Origin: Flavobacteriales bacterium
GTDB lineage: Bacteria; Bacteroidota; Bacteroidia; Flavobacteriales; Flavobacteriaceae
DNA: 31,290 nt
Assembly (NCBI GenBank): GCA_002747735.1
Contig: PDQE01000066.1
Span: forward strand, 1-31,290
Direction: 5' to 3'
This document shows, piece by piece, positions 15,517-24,824 of this stretch (positions are counted from its first letter, which is position 1; the number at the start of each line of letters is the position of its first letter). The notes under the pieces were generated by a model. The model was given only the letters and a program-made list of their open reading frames with translations, made no database searches and was not told the origin of the DNA. Both the position numbers and the translations under genes were made by a program.

Positions 15517-16487
15517 TAGTCAAAAGATTGGCCTTCTTGTGAGGCAATTCTCAGCATTTCTTCAAATTCATCTGGTGTTAAATTGCCGTAATAGAAATTA
15601 ATAGGATTTATTGCTTTTCCGTTTTTGTGAACTTCATAGTGTAAGTGTGGCCCGCTGGATCTTCCTGTGTTTCCCACATATCCGATTAAATCTCCTCTGG
15701 ATACTTTTTGGCCTTTTTTAACTGCATATTTGCTCATGTGGGCATAAATGGTTTTGTACCCAAAACCATGGTCTATCTCTACGTGTTCTCCAAAACCTGT
15801 TGCACGGTTATCTGCCCTGTCCACAATGCCATTTCCGGTAGCGTAAATAGGTGTGCCGGTAGGAGCAGTAAAATCCATGCCTTTGTGCATTTTTCTGGCT
15901 TTAGTAAAAGGGTCTGACCGCCATCCATAACCCGAAGCCACTCTGGTTAAATCTTCATTTCTCACCGGTTGGATAGCCGGAATAGCTGCCAGCAGCTCTT
16001 CTTTGTCTTCGGCCAAAGCAATAATTTCATCTAATGATTTGGATTGAACATACAGTTGTTTTGCCAGAATATCCATCTTTTTAGAAGCGTCAATTATCAT
16101 ATCGGAATTTTGGAAACCTTCCAGTGATTTATAACGGTTTACCCCGCCAAAACCAGCTTTTCGTTGTTCTTCGGGGATAGGACTGGCCTCAAAATATAAC
16201 CGGTATATTTCATTATCTCTATGCTGTAAGCCCTCAAGAACTTGAGATGCCTGATTCATTTTTTTGTCTAACAATTCATACCGCAATTTCATATTTTCTA
16301 ACTCGCGATTTAAGGCTTTTTCCTTGGGCGACTCAATAAACTGCAAGGCGGTAAACATAAATAATATACCAAAAGACACAGCTCCCAAGAAGAATACCAA
16401 AAAACGTTTTAACTTGTCACGTTTTCTAAGTTCTATCTTCCTGTAAGATAAAGTATCAGAATCATAATAATATTTTACCTTAGCCAT
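15516..16487 (-). CDS. M23 family metallopeptidase (LytM domain)
   Basis: 323 residues. A basic cytoplasmic stub, one membrane anchor at about 29-50, a coiled coil at about 53-90 (ELENMKLRYELLDKKMNQ), then a LytM/peptidase M23 domain at about 180-300. The zinc ligands are visible: His201 and Asp205 in HKGMD, and His283 in HLHYE, with His250 as the further active-site histidine. It should act in the periplasm on peptidoglycan cross-links, or be an anchored activator like EnvC/NlpD, but here all metal ligands are present, so catalysis is expected. It forms an operon with merR (one-base overlap) and is divergent from alaS. Confidence 0.93.
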   Translation of the reverse strand: MAKVKYYYDSDTLSYRKIELRKRDKLKRFLVFFLGAVSFGILFMFTALQFIESPKEKALNRELENMKLRYELLDKKMNQASQVLEGLQHRDNEIYRLYFEASPIPEEQRKAGFGGVNRYKSLEGFQNSDMIIDASKKMDILAKQLYVQSKSLDEIIALAEDKEELLAAIPAIQPVRNEDLTRVASGYGWRSDPFTKARKMHKGMDFTAPTGTPIYATGNGIVDRADNRATGFGEHVEIDHGFGYKTIYAHMSKYAVKKGQKVSRGDLIGYVGNTGRSSGPHLHYEVHKNGKAINPINFYYGNLTPDEFEEMLRIASQEGQSFD

Positions 16488-16613
16488 AAGTTTAATTTAG
16501 TTACTTTTGTCAGCAAAATAAGCGTAAAACAAATCAGGTAATACAATTGCTAAGAGACAAATTTACAAAATGTTTTGAAAATGCAATTATTTTATATTTT
16601 TATTAACTAAACT

Positions 16614-19247
16614 ATGAAATCAGCACAGATACGAAAACACTTCTTAGATTTTTTTAAAGACAAAGGCCATAAAATAGTTCCTTCTGCTCCCATGGTGCTA
16701 AAAAATGACCCTACCCTGCTGTTTACCAATGCAGGAATGGTACAGTTTAAGGAATATTTTCTCGGCCAAAAAAAGATTACACACCCACGTGTGGCAGATA
16801 CCCAAAAATGTTTACGCGTATCAGGCAAACACAATGATTTGGAAGAAGTGGGCATAGACACTTATCACCATACAATGTTTGAAATGCTAGGCAATTGGAG
16901 TTTTGGAGATCCTGCCCAAACCGAACGAGACGGATATTTTAAAGAAGGTGCCATTGCTTATGCTTGGGAACTACTCACCAAAGTATATAAAATAGATAAA
17001 GAAAGCCTTTATGTAACCGTTTTTGAAGGTGATAAAGAAGACGGTTTAAAGTTTGACCAAGAGGCGTATGACCATTGGAAAAAATGGGTCAAGCCCGATA
17101 GAATTCTCAATGGCAATAAGAAAGACAATTTCTGGGAAATGGGAGCTCAGGGACCCTGCGGGCCATGTTCGGAAATCCATGTTGACATACGTTCTGATGA
17201 AGAAAAAGCGAAAACACCCGGAGCAGCATTGATAAACAAAGACCATCCGCAGGTGATAGAAATATGGAATTTAGTATTTATCCAATATAACCGAAAAGCA
17301 GATGGCAGCTTAGAAAATCTGCCTGCCAAGCACGTAGATACCGGCATGGGTTTTGAACGTTTGTGTATGGTATTACAAGGGGTAAAATCTAACTACGATA
17401 CAGATGTTTTTAAACCGTTAATAAGTGAATTAGAGACCATTACCCAAAGTGTTTATGGTAAAAATCCTGAAGTGGACATTGCCATTAGAGTAATAGTTGA
17501 CCATATACGAGCCGTAAGTTTTTCTATTGCAGATGGGCAACTGCCGGGCAATACAGGAGCAGGCTATGTAGTACGGCGTATTCTAAGGCGTGCCGTAAGA
17601 TATGGCTACACTTTTTTAAAACAGAAAGAGCCTTTTATCTATAAACTGGCCAATACTTTAGTAAACCAATTGGGTAGCGTGTTTCCGGAGTTAAACACAC
17701 AACAAAAACTTATAGAAAATGTAATCAGGGAAGAAGAAGACTCTTTTTTAAAGACTCTGGAACAAGGGCTGGTACTGTTAGACCAAATTATGGGAGCCAC
17801 TAAGGGAAAAGCCATTGCAGGGGCTAAAGCCTTTGAATTATATGATACATTTGGATTTCCATTTGATTTAACACAATTGATTGCCAAAGAGAAAGGGTTT
17901 ACCATTGACGAAGAAGGTTTTGAAAGAGAGATGCAAAAACAGAAACAACGCTCTAAAAAAGCTGCAAAAATGGAAACATCCGATTGGATAGTACTTCGGA
18001 ATGACGATGAGGAAGAATTTGTAGGGTATGACTACCTGTCCACCACGGTAAAGATTACAAAATACAGAAAAATAACCGATAAAACCGGAGATAAATACCA
18101 ATTGGTGTTTAACCTTACTCCATTTTACCCTGAAGGTGGCGGTCAAGTAGGAGACAGGGGGCATATAGAAGCAGAAAACGGCGATATTGTGTATATCCTT
18201 AATACAAAGAAAGAGAATAGCCTGATAGTACATTACACTAAAAATTTGCCTATAAATGTTGAGAGCCGCTTTAAAGCTGTTGTTAGTAAAGAATTAAGAG
18301 ATTTAACGGCGTGTAACCACACGGCTACCCATCTATTGCATCAGGCCTTGCGAAATGTATTAGGCAACCATGTAGAACAACGCGGCTCTTTGGTAAACGA
18401 CAAGCATTTGCGGTTTGATTTTTCTCATTTTTCTAAAGTGAGCAAAGAAGAACTGGAAGAAATAGAAAGTTTTGTAAATGCCAGAATTAAAGAGAATATT
18501 CCGCTGGAAGAACACCGAAATATGCCTATTGAGAAAGCTAAAAAAGCTGGAGCTTTAGCTCTGTTTGGCGAAAAATACGGCGATAGCGTAAGAACAGTAA
18601 AATACGGCAAATCCATGGAGTTATGCGGTGGAACACATGTGCCGCAAACCGGCGATATTTGGTATTTTAAAATAACTTCCGAAAGTGCAGTAGCAGCCGG
18701 AATACGACGAATAGAAGCTATTACTAACCGTGCTGTAGGGGATTATTTTATAGACTTGGACAAAAAATTTGATGCCTTAAAACAATTGCTAAAATCTCCA
18801 CAAGACCCTTTAAAATCAGTGGAGCAATTACAACACCATAATACTCAATTGCAGCAAAAAATAGACAGGCTAGCCAAAAACAATATAAAACAAACCAAAG
18901 AAAGTTTAAAAAACAAGGTTGAGACCGTAAATGGCATCAATTATATAAACGCAAAACTGGATTTAGAACCGGCAGCTTTAAAAGACCTTGCTTTTCAATT
19001 GGGCAATGAAATAGAAAATCTCTTTATGTTAGTAGGTACAGCATTAGACGGTAAAGCCGTACTTACACTTTATATTTCAAAAAATTTAACCTCAGAGCAA
19101 CTAAATGCGGGTAAAATAGTACGGGAGTTAGGAAAATACATCCAAGGCGGAGGCGGAGGCCAACCGTTTTTTGCCACCGCCGGCGGCAAAAATGTTAAAG
19201 GGCTGGAAACAGCGTTAGAAAAGGGTAAGGAATATTTATTGAGCTAA
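16614..19247 (+). CDS. alaS: Alanyl-tRNA synthetase
   Basis: 877 residues, full length. It charges tRNA-Ala and clears mischarged Ser/Gly. The class II catalytic core is N-terminal ([30 protein letters not shown]). The editing domain has HTATH at 569-573 and C671-GGTH675 as zinc-binding residues, with the second-domain motif GGGQVGDRG before it. The C-terminal DHHA1/C-Ala domain ends in [15 protein letters not shown]. It is divergent from the M23 gene across 126 bases. No obvious T-box-like leader; the promoter is not clear. Confidence 0.98.
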   Translation: MKSAQIRKHFLDFFKDKGHKIVPSAPMVLKNDPTLLFTNAGMVQFKEYFLGQKKITHPRVADTQKCLRVSGKHNDLEEVGIDTYHHTMFEMLGNWSFGDPAQTERDGYFKEGAIAYAWELLTKVYKIDKESLYVTVFEGDKEDGLKFDQEAYDHWKKWVKPDRILNGNKKDNFWEMGAQGPCGPCSEIHVDIRSDEEKAKTPGAALINKDHPQVIEIWNLVFIQYNRKADGSLENLPAKHVDTGMGFERLCMVLQGVKSNYDTDVFKPLISELETITQSVYGKNPEVDIAIRVIVDHIRAVSFSIADGQLPGNTGAGYVVRRILRRAVRYGYTFLKQKEPFIYKLANTLVNQLGSVFPELNTQQKLIENVIREEEDSFLKTLEQGLVLLDQIMGATKGKAIAGAKAFELYDTFGFPFDLTQLIAKEKGFTIDEEGFEREMQKQKQRSKKAAKMETSDWIVLRNDDEEEFVGYDYLSTTVKITKYRKITDKTGDKYQLVFNLTPFYPEGGGQVGDRGHIEAENGDIVYILNTKKENSLIVHYTKNLPINVESRFKAVVSKELRDLTACNHTATHLLHQALRNVLGNHVEQRGSLVNDKHLRFDFSHFSKVSKEELEEIESFVNARIKENIPLEEHRNMPIEKAKKAGALALFGEKYGDSVRTVKYGKSMELCGGTHVPQTGDIWYFKITSESAVAAGIRRIEAITNRAVGDYFIDLDKKFDALKQLLKSPQDPLKSVEQLQHHNTQLQQKIDRLAKNNIKQTKESLKNKVETVNGINYINAKLDLEPAALKDLAFQLGNEIENLFMLVGTALDGKAVLTLYISKNLTSEQLNAGKIVRELGKYIQGGGGGQPFFATAGGKNVKGLETALEKGKEYLLS

Positions 19248-19280
19248 CCCCAATTATTTATACGTTTAAATTCTTGTATT

Positions 19281-19306
19281 TAACATTGAACCTTGCATCA
19301 ATGTTA
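19281..19306. terminator. Possible weak hairpin between alaS and the S41 gene
   Basis: TAACATTGA and its complement TCAATGTTA (9-base stem, 8-base loop) lie between convergent genes. There is no long T tract on either side, so termination activity is uncertain. Confidence 0.35.
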
Positions 19307-19336
19307 TTTAAGCATGTATTTTACCGGTACGATACA

Positions 19337-20908
19337 CTAATCCTTATCCAAAAGCAACACTTTCTCTATCATCGCGTCTTTTTGATTAATAATTTCATAA
19401 AACAAATTATCGTCAAATAAATATCGGGCAAATAAGGCTTTCAGGTATATTTTTATATAGGGGATACTTTCAGGAACTATTTTGGATGTATTGTCAAAAT
19501 TGGACAAATAGGCTTTAAAAATCTTGTTATCTGCATCAAAATTCTGCATAAATTCAGTCGGATTCCATAAAGATAATTCTTCTCTGTGTTTATCTATGTA
19601 TTCAAAAGCAAAATCATTTAACATATTTACATGATACCTGCCCAAAAAAGCCGTGGTGTCTATACCTACAAAAATATCCGGGACTATGCCGCCGCCGCCA
19701 TAGACCACTTTTCCTTCCGGAGTAGTATATTTGAGAGAATCTATCACTTTTATACTGTCTTTATTTGTAAGTTCGCCACTGTAATACCGAGCCGACCTAT
19801 CGTGAAAATAGGCATTTTCATTTCCGTTTTTATAAGGTTTTTGGATAGACCTACCAGTTGGCGTATAGTATCTAGCTACCGTTAATCTCACTGCCGAGCC
19901 ATCTCCCAGTTCCATTTCTTGCTGTACCAAACCTTTTCCAAAAGACCTTCGGCCTACAATGGTGCCTTTGTCATTATCCTGAAGGGCACCAGCAATAATC
20001 TCACTGGCAGAGGCCGAAGTTTCATCTATAAGCACATAGACTTTGCCTTTTTCAAAACTTCCCTCATCCGTCGCATAGCTTTTATCAATTCTTCCACCTT
20101 TATTTTTCGTAAAAACGATGAGTTTTCCATCGCTAAGAAATTCATCGGCAATAGCTATGGCTTGGTCCATATATCCACCGGGATTGCCACGTAAATCTAA
20201 TACAAGATGTTCTAAACCGGAATTTTGTAAATGGTTTAATGCCAACTTAAATTCATCGTAGGTGTTATTGGAAAATTTATCAATTTTTATGTATCCCAAG
20301 CCGTTTTTAAGCATATAATAGGCATTTACACTTTTTACCGGAATATGGTCTCGCTTCATAGTAACTGTAAACAGCGAGTCATTCCCTTTTCTGTAAACAG
20401 TGAGTTCTACCGGAGTAAATTCCTCTCCTTTTAAGGTTTTTAGGATATAATCCGTACTGATGTTTTTGTTAAACAAAGTGTCACCATCGGCCATTAAAAT
20501 ACGGTCGCCGGCTTTTATTCCGGCTTTTTTACTAGGGCCGTCATTTAAAGCTTTTAGAACCGTGAGCGAATCATTAAACATTCTAAACTGAATGCCAATA
20601 CCCACAAACTCACCGTTCATACTTTCGGCAACGGCATCGTGTTCAGCAGCAGGAATGTAAATGGAATGCGGGTCTAGTTTGCTAAGGATTTGTTTAATGG
20701 TACCGTCTAAAAGGCTATCGGTGTTTACTTTATCTACATAATCGTATTGAATATAATCTATAAGCCTTTTTATTTTCGCTTCTTGCGAATTGGTATTAAA
20801 AAACAATCTTGATGAGCTTTTGGGGTAATTGAGCAAACTGCCAATAAAAATACCCAAAGCCATAGCTATGGCAATCCACAAGGGCAAAAAGGTTTTATTC
20901 TTGCTCAT
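19337..20908 (-). CDS. S41 family C-terminal processing peptidase (CtpA-like)
   Basis: 523 residues. An N-terminal membrane anchor or signal (about 8-26), a helical prodomain, a PDZ domain (about 98-180, FVGIGIQF, PSKKAGIKAGDRILMADG) and a tail-specific protease domain. The Ser/Lys dyad is likely Ser300 in ETSASASEI and Lys325 in SFGKGLVQQ, the 25-residue spacing known from Prc. It degrades or trims proteins from their C-termini in the periplasm. The C-terminal 100 residues are an extra helical domain. Its first 14 bases overlap the end of the dCMP deaminase gene, so they form one operon. Confidence 0.94.
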   Translation of the reverse strand: MSKNKTFLPLWIAIAMALGIFIGSLLNYPKSSSRLFFNTNSQEAKIKRLIDYIQYDYVDKVNTDSLLDGTIKQILSKLDPHSIYIPAAEHDAVAESMNGEFVGIGIQFRMFNDSLTVLKALNDGPSKKAGIKAGDRILMADGDTLFNKNISTDYILKTLKGEEFTPVELTVYRKGNDSLFTVTMKRDHIPVKSVNAYYMLKNGLGYIKIDKFSNNTYDEFKLALNHLQNSGLEHLVLDLRGNPGGYMDQAIAIADEFLSDGKLIVFTKNKGGRIDKSYATDEGSFEKGKVYVLIDETSASASEIIAGALQDNDKGTIVGRRSFGKGLVQQEMELGDGSAVRLTVARYYTPTGRSIQKPYKNGNENAYFHDRSARYYSGELTNKDSIKVIDSLKYTTPEGKVVYGGGGIVPDIFVGIDTTAFLGRYHVNMLNDFAFEYIDKHREELSLWNPTEFMQNFDADNKIFKAYLSNFDNTSKIVPESIPYIKIYLKALFARYLFDDNLFYEIINQKDAMIEKVLLLDKD

Positions 20909-21329
20909 AATTTTCTAAATACACTAATTCTACACCGGCTTTTTGTAAAAACTGTAATCCGCTATCATCTTTATATGCCCTGCCATATACCATCCTCTTA
21001 ATGCCGGATTGATGAATGAGTTTACTGCAATCTTTACAGGGCGACATGGTAATGTACAAGGTGGCTCCCCGGCAACTTTGCGTAGATGAAGCCACTTTTA
21101 AAATAGCATTGGCTTCTGCGTGCAGCACATACCATTTGGTTTGGTTTTCTTCATCTTCACAAATATTCTCAAACCCGGACGGCGTACCATTATACCCATC
21201 GGAAATAATCATTTTATCTTTTACGATAAGTGCCCCTACCTGCCTGCGTTTACAATATGAGAGTTTAGACCATTCTTTGGCCATTTTTAAATAGGCAATA
21301 TCGTATTTTCTTTGTTTTTCGGATGTCAT
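20895..21329 (-). CDS. Deoxycytidylate (dCMP) deaminase
   Basis: 144 residues. It makes dUMP from dCMP, feeding thymidylate synthesis. Zinc site: His70 and Glu72 in LHAEANAIL, Cys98 and Cys101 in SPCKDCSKL. The N-terminus MAKEWSKLSYCKRRQVGALIVKDK and GYNGTPSGFEN are typical of bacterial and eukaryotic ComE/dCMP deaminases. It is upstream of and overlapping the S41 peptidase gene. Functionally it pairs with dut in this window, though the two are far apart. Confidence 0.95.
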   Translation of the reverse strand: MTSEKQRKYDIAYLKMAKEWSKLSYCKRRQVGALIVKDKMIISDGYNGTPSGFENICEDEENQTKWYVLHAEANAILKVASSTQSCRGATLYITMSPCKDCSKLIHQSGIKRMVYGRAYKDDSGLQFLQKAGVELVYLENYEQE

Positions 21330-21371
21330 TATAAATATTTGGCTTAAGGTTTAATCAATACTCCCTTATAA

Positions 21372-21573
21372 TGAACTCACTTTGACTTTTTCTATTTCCT
21401 AAAAAACGGCTCAAATTTGTTCATATTTCGTTACCTTTTTACGCGTGGCTATGGCTATAACTTTCAAAAAGTGCCTCATCTGAACAAATTTTAGCTCACA
21501 ACTCTTTGATCTTTTAGTAAGAAGTTTGTAACTCTTTGATCTCGGTTAAAAACAAAAAATCAAGATGAGTTCA
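21372..21573. repeat. Composite inverted-repeat element with a TATAGCC core
   Basis: Outer arms: 21372-21391 (TGAACTCACTTTGACTTTTT) pairs with 21554-21573 with three mismatches. Inner arms: 21413-21423 pairs exactly with 21481-21491 (AAATTTGTTCA). The centre contains GGCTATGGCTATA (21447-21459), next to TTTTTACGC. ACTCTTTGATCT occurs twice in the right half (at about 21500 and 21531). A diverged copy of the right outer segment is at 30739. The element fills most of the 295 bases between the dCMP deaminase and HupE-like genes; no coding frame is seen. Confidence 0.65.
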
Positions 21574-21624
21574 ATACGTTTAGTGGCAAATTTCCGATAA
21601 AAATATGTGATAATTGTTAAATAT

Positions 21625-22206
21625 TTACCAAAATTTACGGTCTATGAGCATAGGAATAACCATTCCCATAACCAAAGCCGAGATAAAGAAAATCCAATCC
21701 CTCCGGGTGATTTTTATAATATGTTGGGCAACATAACCCAATGTCAAAATACCCAATACAACAATTACTTGTGCAATTTCTATACCAATAGCAAAACTTA
21801 CCAATGGCAACAACTTAGATTCTGTACTATCTACCCGCATTCTAAAGTAATTGGAAAAACCCAAGCCGTGTATTAGCCCAAAAACCAGAGCAAAGAACAA
21901 ATTGGTATAACTATGGGTAGTAAGATTCTTTTTTAGTGTAAGTAAATTCGCTAAAGCGGTAATAAAGATAGTAAGCGGAATGAGAAATTCCACTACCGAA
22001 ATGGAAACAAACAGCAATTTATAAGCAGCTAAAACCAAGGTGAGGGTATGCCCAATGGTAAAAAAAGTAACCAGCCAGAATACCATTTTAAAATCTTTAA
22101 ACATATAAACTACGGCCAATACCATTAGAAACAGAACATGGTCATAACCGTTAAAATCGAGTACGTGTGTTAGCCCCAGCTTTATATACAATAAAAAATC
22201 TTCCAT
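21625..22206 (-). CDS. HupE/UreJ-like membrane protein
   Basis: 193 residues from ATG 22206, with six or seven membrane segments. The family pattern is clear: HVLDFNGYDHVLFL near the N-terminus, TIGHTLTLVLA, and FGLIHGLGFS in the second half. Members are proposed metal (nickel or cobalt) permeases, but most, like this one, lie away from hydrogenase or urease genes, so the substrate is open. The frame extends to an ATG at 22224, but that codon lies in a -7 box (22224-22231), which favours the start at 22206 (MEDFLLYIKLGLTHVLD). Confidence 0.85.
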   Translation of the reverse strand: MEDFLLYIKLGLTHVLDFNGYDHVLFLMVLAVVYMFKDFKMVFWLVTFFTIGHTLTLVLAAYKLLFVSISVVEFLIPLTIFITALANLLTLKKNLTTHSYTNLFFALVFGLIHGLGFSNYFRMRVDSTESKLLPLVSFAIGIEIAQVIVVLGILTLGYVAQHIIKITRRDWIFFISALVMGMVIPMLIDRKFW

Positions 22207-22223
22207 TACCTTTTTAAAAAACA

Positions 22224-22231
22224 CAAAAGTA
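22224..22231 (-). promoter_or_regulatory. Bacteroidota -7 box for the HupE-like gene
   Basis: Minus-strand TACTTTTG, a full consensus match, 17 bases before ATG 22206. No clear -33 TTG. The 266 bases between 22225 and 22490 otherwise hold only a doubtful 40-codon minus-strand frame. Confidence 0.4.
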
Positions 22232-22456
22232 CAAATAAATTAACAGGTCAGTTATTTTTTACTTACGGTTGCTCTACTTAGTTTTAAATCTTGAATTTAT
22301 AATTCTATAGGATAATCCATTCCGGGCTAAATCTACTTTAAAATAAGCCCTTTTGTTTTTATTTTGCTCAATCGCCATATCTGAACCCATCTTCATTTTT
22401 TATTCAATCCTTACAACTAAGATTTGGTAAACAATACGGGTTAATACTATTTTCCC

Positions 22457-22464
22457 TATTTTTG
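22457..22464 (+). promoter_or_regulatory. Bacteroidota -7 box for lpxH-radA
   Basis: TATTTTTG, full consensus, 26 bases before the ATG at 22491. The nearest TTG (22424-22426) is 30 bases upstream, longer than usual. It may now serve radA, which begins 23 bases after the broken lpxH. Confidence 0.4.
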
Positions 22465-22490
22465 AACCAACTTTTACTACTAATACCTCA

Positions 22491-23172
22491 ATGAAAATTC
22501 ACTTACCCAATAACAAAAAAGTTTATTTTGCATCTGACCAACATTTTGGATTGCCCAATCATCAGGAGAGTTTAGTACGCGAAAAACGGTTTGTACAATG
22601 GTTAGACACAACTGGCAGAATTAAGGAATCTAAGCATCCAGATTCACTTTTTTGTAGGCAATCACGACTTGTGGATGTATAATTATTTTGAAGAGGAATT
22701 GAACATTCCCGTATATCACCATCCCAAAGTTTTTACAATTCACAATAAGAAATTTTTAATAGGCCATGGAGACGGCTTAGGCCCCGGTGACAAAGGTTAT
22801 AAAAGGATGAAAAAGGTGTTTACCAATCCGGTTTCCAAATGGCTTTACCGCTGGTTACATCCAGATATCGGTATGTGGCTGGGCACTTATCTCTCTACCA
22901 AAAACAAAATGATTTCGGGCAAAGAAGATGTAGTATTTCTAGGAGAAGATATGGAGTGGTTGGTGCATTATTGCAAACGAAAATTAGAGCAAGAACACTA
23001 TGATTATTTTGTATTTGGCCACAGGCATTTGCCTCTGGAAATTAAATTGAAAGACAATAGTAAATACATTAACTTAGGCGATTGGATAAGCCATTTTACC
23101 TATGGTGTTTTTAATGGGGAGAAATTAGTTTTAGATAATTATAAACCAATATCCCACTCAACAAATCCGTAA
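22491..23172 (+). pseudogene. lpxH: lpxH (UDP-2,3-diacylglucosamine hydrolase) with internal out-of-frame deletion
   Basis: The N-terminal frame from ATG 22491 reads MKIHLPNNKKVYFASDQHFG, the start of the metallophosphatase, up to FVQWLD near 22608. In the next frame, from 22612, the sequence is LAELRNLSIQIHFFVGNHDL, then WMYNYFEEELNIPVYHHP and on to the normal C-terminus (GHRHLPLEI, NLGDWISHFTYGVF). The bases between the two frames that should encode about 35-40 residues, including the GD metal motif (usually GDLFDFW), are missing. The upstream frame runs into a stop at about 22680; the downstream frame has an in-frame TAG at 22603. So no full LpxH can be made from this copy. LpxH removes UMP from UDP-diacylglucosamine in lipid A synthesis. 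The rest of the sequence is well conserved, so the event is recent or a sequencing/assembly error. Confidence 0.88.
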
Positions 23173-23195
23173 TTAAACAATTCAACCAATAACTA

Positions 23196-24551
23196 ATGCC
23201 CAAAACCAAAACTTCATTTTTTTGTCAAAATTGTGGTACGCAATACGCCCAGTGGGTAGGCAAATGTAAGTCCTGCGGCAAGTGGAATACCATTGTTGAA
23301 GAACGCCTGCAAACTACCGAAAAACGGCAATGGAAACCGCAATCCGGAGTAAAACGTGTGCCAAAACCATTAGCCATAAAAGACATACAAACCAATACTG
23401 AAGACAGAATTTCTACAAATAATACCGAACTAAACCGGGTTTTAGGCGGTGGATTGGTCAAAGGTTCCATGACCTTATTAGGTGGCGAACCGGGAATAGG
23501 TAAATCTACCTTGCTCTTACAAATAGCTTTGAATATAAATCAAAAAGTGTTGTATATATCCGGGGAAGAAAGCCAATCTCAGATAAAAATGCGAGCCGAG
23601 CGTTTAAAGCATACAAATGAAAATTGCCTTATTTTAACTGAAACCAACACACAAAATATCTTTAAAAACATTACGGAAACAGCACCGGAGATTGTAGTCA
23701 TAGACTCTATTCAAACCTTACATACAGATTATGTAGATTCAGCTGCCGGAAGTATTTCACAAATTCGTGAGACTACGGCAGAACTTATAAAATTTGCCAA
23801 AGAAACCGATACCCCTGTAGTCCTTATTGGCCATATTACCAAAGAAGGAGCCATTGCCGGGCCAAAAATTCTGGAACATATGGTTGACGTAGTATTACAG
23901 TTTGAGGGAGATAGAAATCATTCTTATCGCATCCTAAGGGCACAAAAAAACCGATTTGGTTCTACCGCAGAACTGGGCATTTACGAAATGCAACACAATG
24001 GTCTGCGACAAATAGAAAACCCCTCGGAGGTGTTAATATCAGAAAAGGAAGAATCACTTAGTGGAATTGCCATCGGAGCTACTTTAGAAGGTATGCGGCC
24101 TTTGCTTATAGAGGTTCAGGCTTTGGTAAGCACGGCAGTTTACGGTACTCCACAGCGGTCAGCCACGGGTTATAACACAAAACGCTTAAACATGCTTTTG
24201 GCGGTATTAGAAAAACGAGCCGGTTTTAAGTTAGGTGCCAAGGATGTATTTTTAAATATTGCCGGTGGCATTACGGTAGATGATCCGGCCATAGATTTGG
24301 CAGTAGTTGCCGCTATTTTGTCTTCAAATGAAGATGATGCTATCGCTCTGGATCTCTGTTTTGCCGCAGAAGTAGGCCTCTCCGGAGAAATACGGCCGGT
24401 AAACCGTATTAACCAACGAATCTTAGAAGCCGAAAAACTGGGTTTTAAACAAATCATCATTTCAAAATTTAACAAGGTTCCTAAAAAGAGCTACAAGATT
24501 AAACTGATAATGGTGTCAAAAATTGAAGAGGTGTATAGGTTGTTGTTTTAA
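23196..24551 (+). CDS. radA: DNA repair protein RadA
   Basis: 451 residues. An N-terminal zinc finger with Cys10, Cys13, Cys24 and Cys27, a RecA-like ATPase with Walker A GGEPGIGKST at 96-105, the RadA-specific KNRFG at 251-255, and a C-terminal Lon-like domain (GGITVDDPAIDLAVVAAILSS). RadA extends branch migration in recombination. It starts 23 bases after the lpxH stop and probably depends on the same promoter. Downstream it converges with the DUF695-like gene. Confidence 0.97.
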   Translation: MPKTKTSFFCQNCGTQYAQWVGKCKSCGKWNTIVEERLQTTEKRQWKPQSGVKRVPKPLAIKDIQTNTEDRISTNNTELNRVLGGGLVKGSMTLLGGEPGIGKSTLLLQIALNINQKVLYISGEESQSQIKMRAERLKHTNENCLILTETNTQNIFKNITETAPEIVVIDSIQTLHTDYVDSAAGSISQIRETTAELIKFAKETDTPVVLIGHITKEGAIAGPKILEHMVDVVLQFEGDRNHSYRILRAQKNRFGSTAELGIYEMQHNGLRQIENPSEVLISEKEESLSGIAIGATLEGMRPLLIEVQALVSTAVYGTPQRSATGYNTKRLNMLLAVLEKRAGFKLGAKDVFLNIAGGITVDDPAIDLAVVAAILSSNEDDAIALDLCFAAEVGLSGEIRPVNRINQRILEAEKLGFKQIIISKFNKVPKKSYKIKLIMVSKIEEVYRLLF

Positions 24552-24731
24552 ACCAACTAAAGTTAGTTAAAAAAATTAAATCTCAAAATCTTATCCATAC
24601 CATTAAAATAGACAAATTACGGCAGCTTTATAAAAATAACTAAGATGGGATTGACGAAAAATCTACATTCTGTAACGGTTTGTCCTATTTTTTTATAATC
24701 ACAAATTTACAGAGCGGCTCTGCATACTCTT

Positions 24732-24824
24732 TATACCAGTTCTGCTTTAAAAATACTCAAAAAATAAAATGATGAATTTTTGTGATAGATAAGGCGTAAA
24801 AATTAAGTATAGCCGTAGCTATAG
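24732..24824. repeat. Half-element with TATAGCCGTAGCTATA core, running into a gene end
   Basis: From TATACCAGTTCTGC (24732) to the core TATAGCCGTAGCTATA (24808-24823), with GGCGTAAAAATTAAG just before the core. The core is nearly its own reverse complement and is 13/16 identical to 3464-3479. If it were a full palindrome the right arm would lie beyond 24824, but that is coding sequence, so only half is here. It overlaps the last six codons of the minus-strand gene. CTTTAAAAATACTCAA inside it resembles 1636-1652 and the window's last bases. Confidence 0.45.

Noticed and set aside
22274..22396. 40-codon minus-strand frame (MKMGSDMAIEQNKNKRAYFK...) between the HupE-like gene and lpxH
   Set aside because: Starts with ATG and ends at TAG, but I recognise no family, it lacks a promoter, and a frame of this size is not rare by chance. 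It would be worth a tBLASTn search; conservation would change this view.
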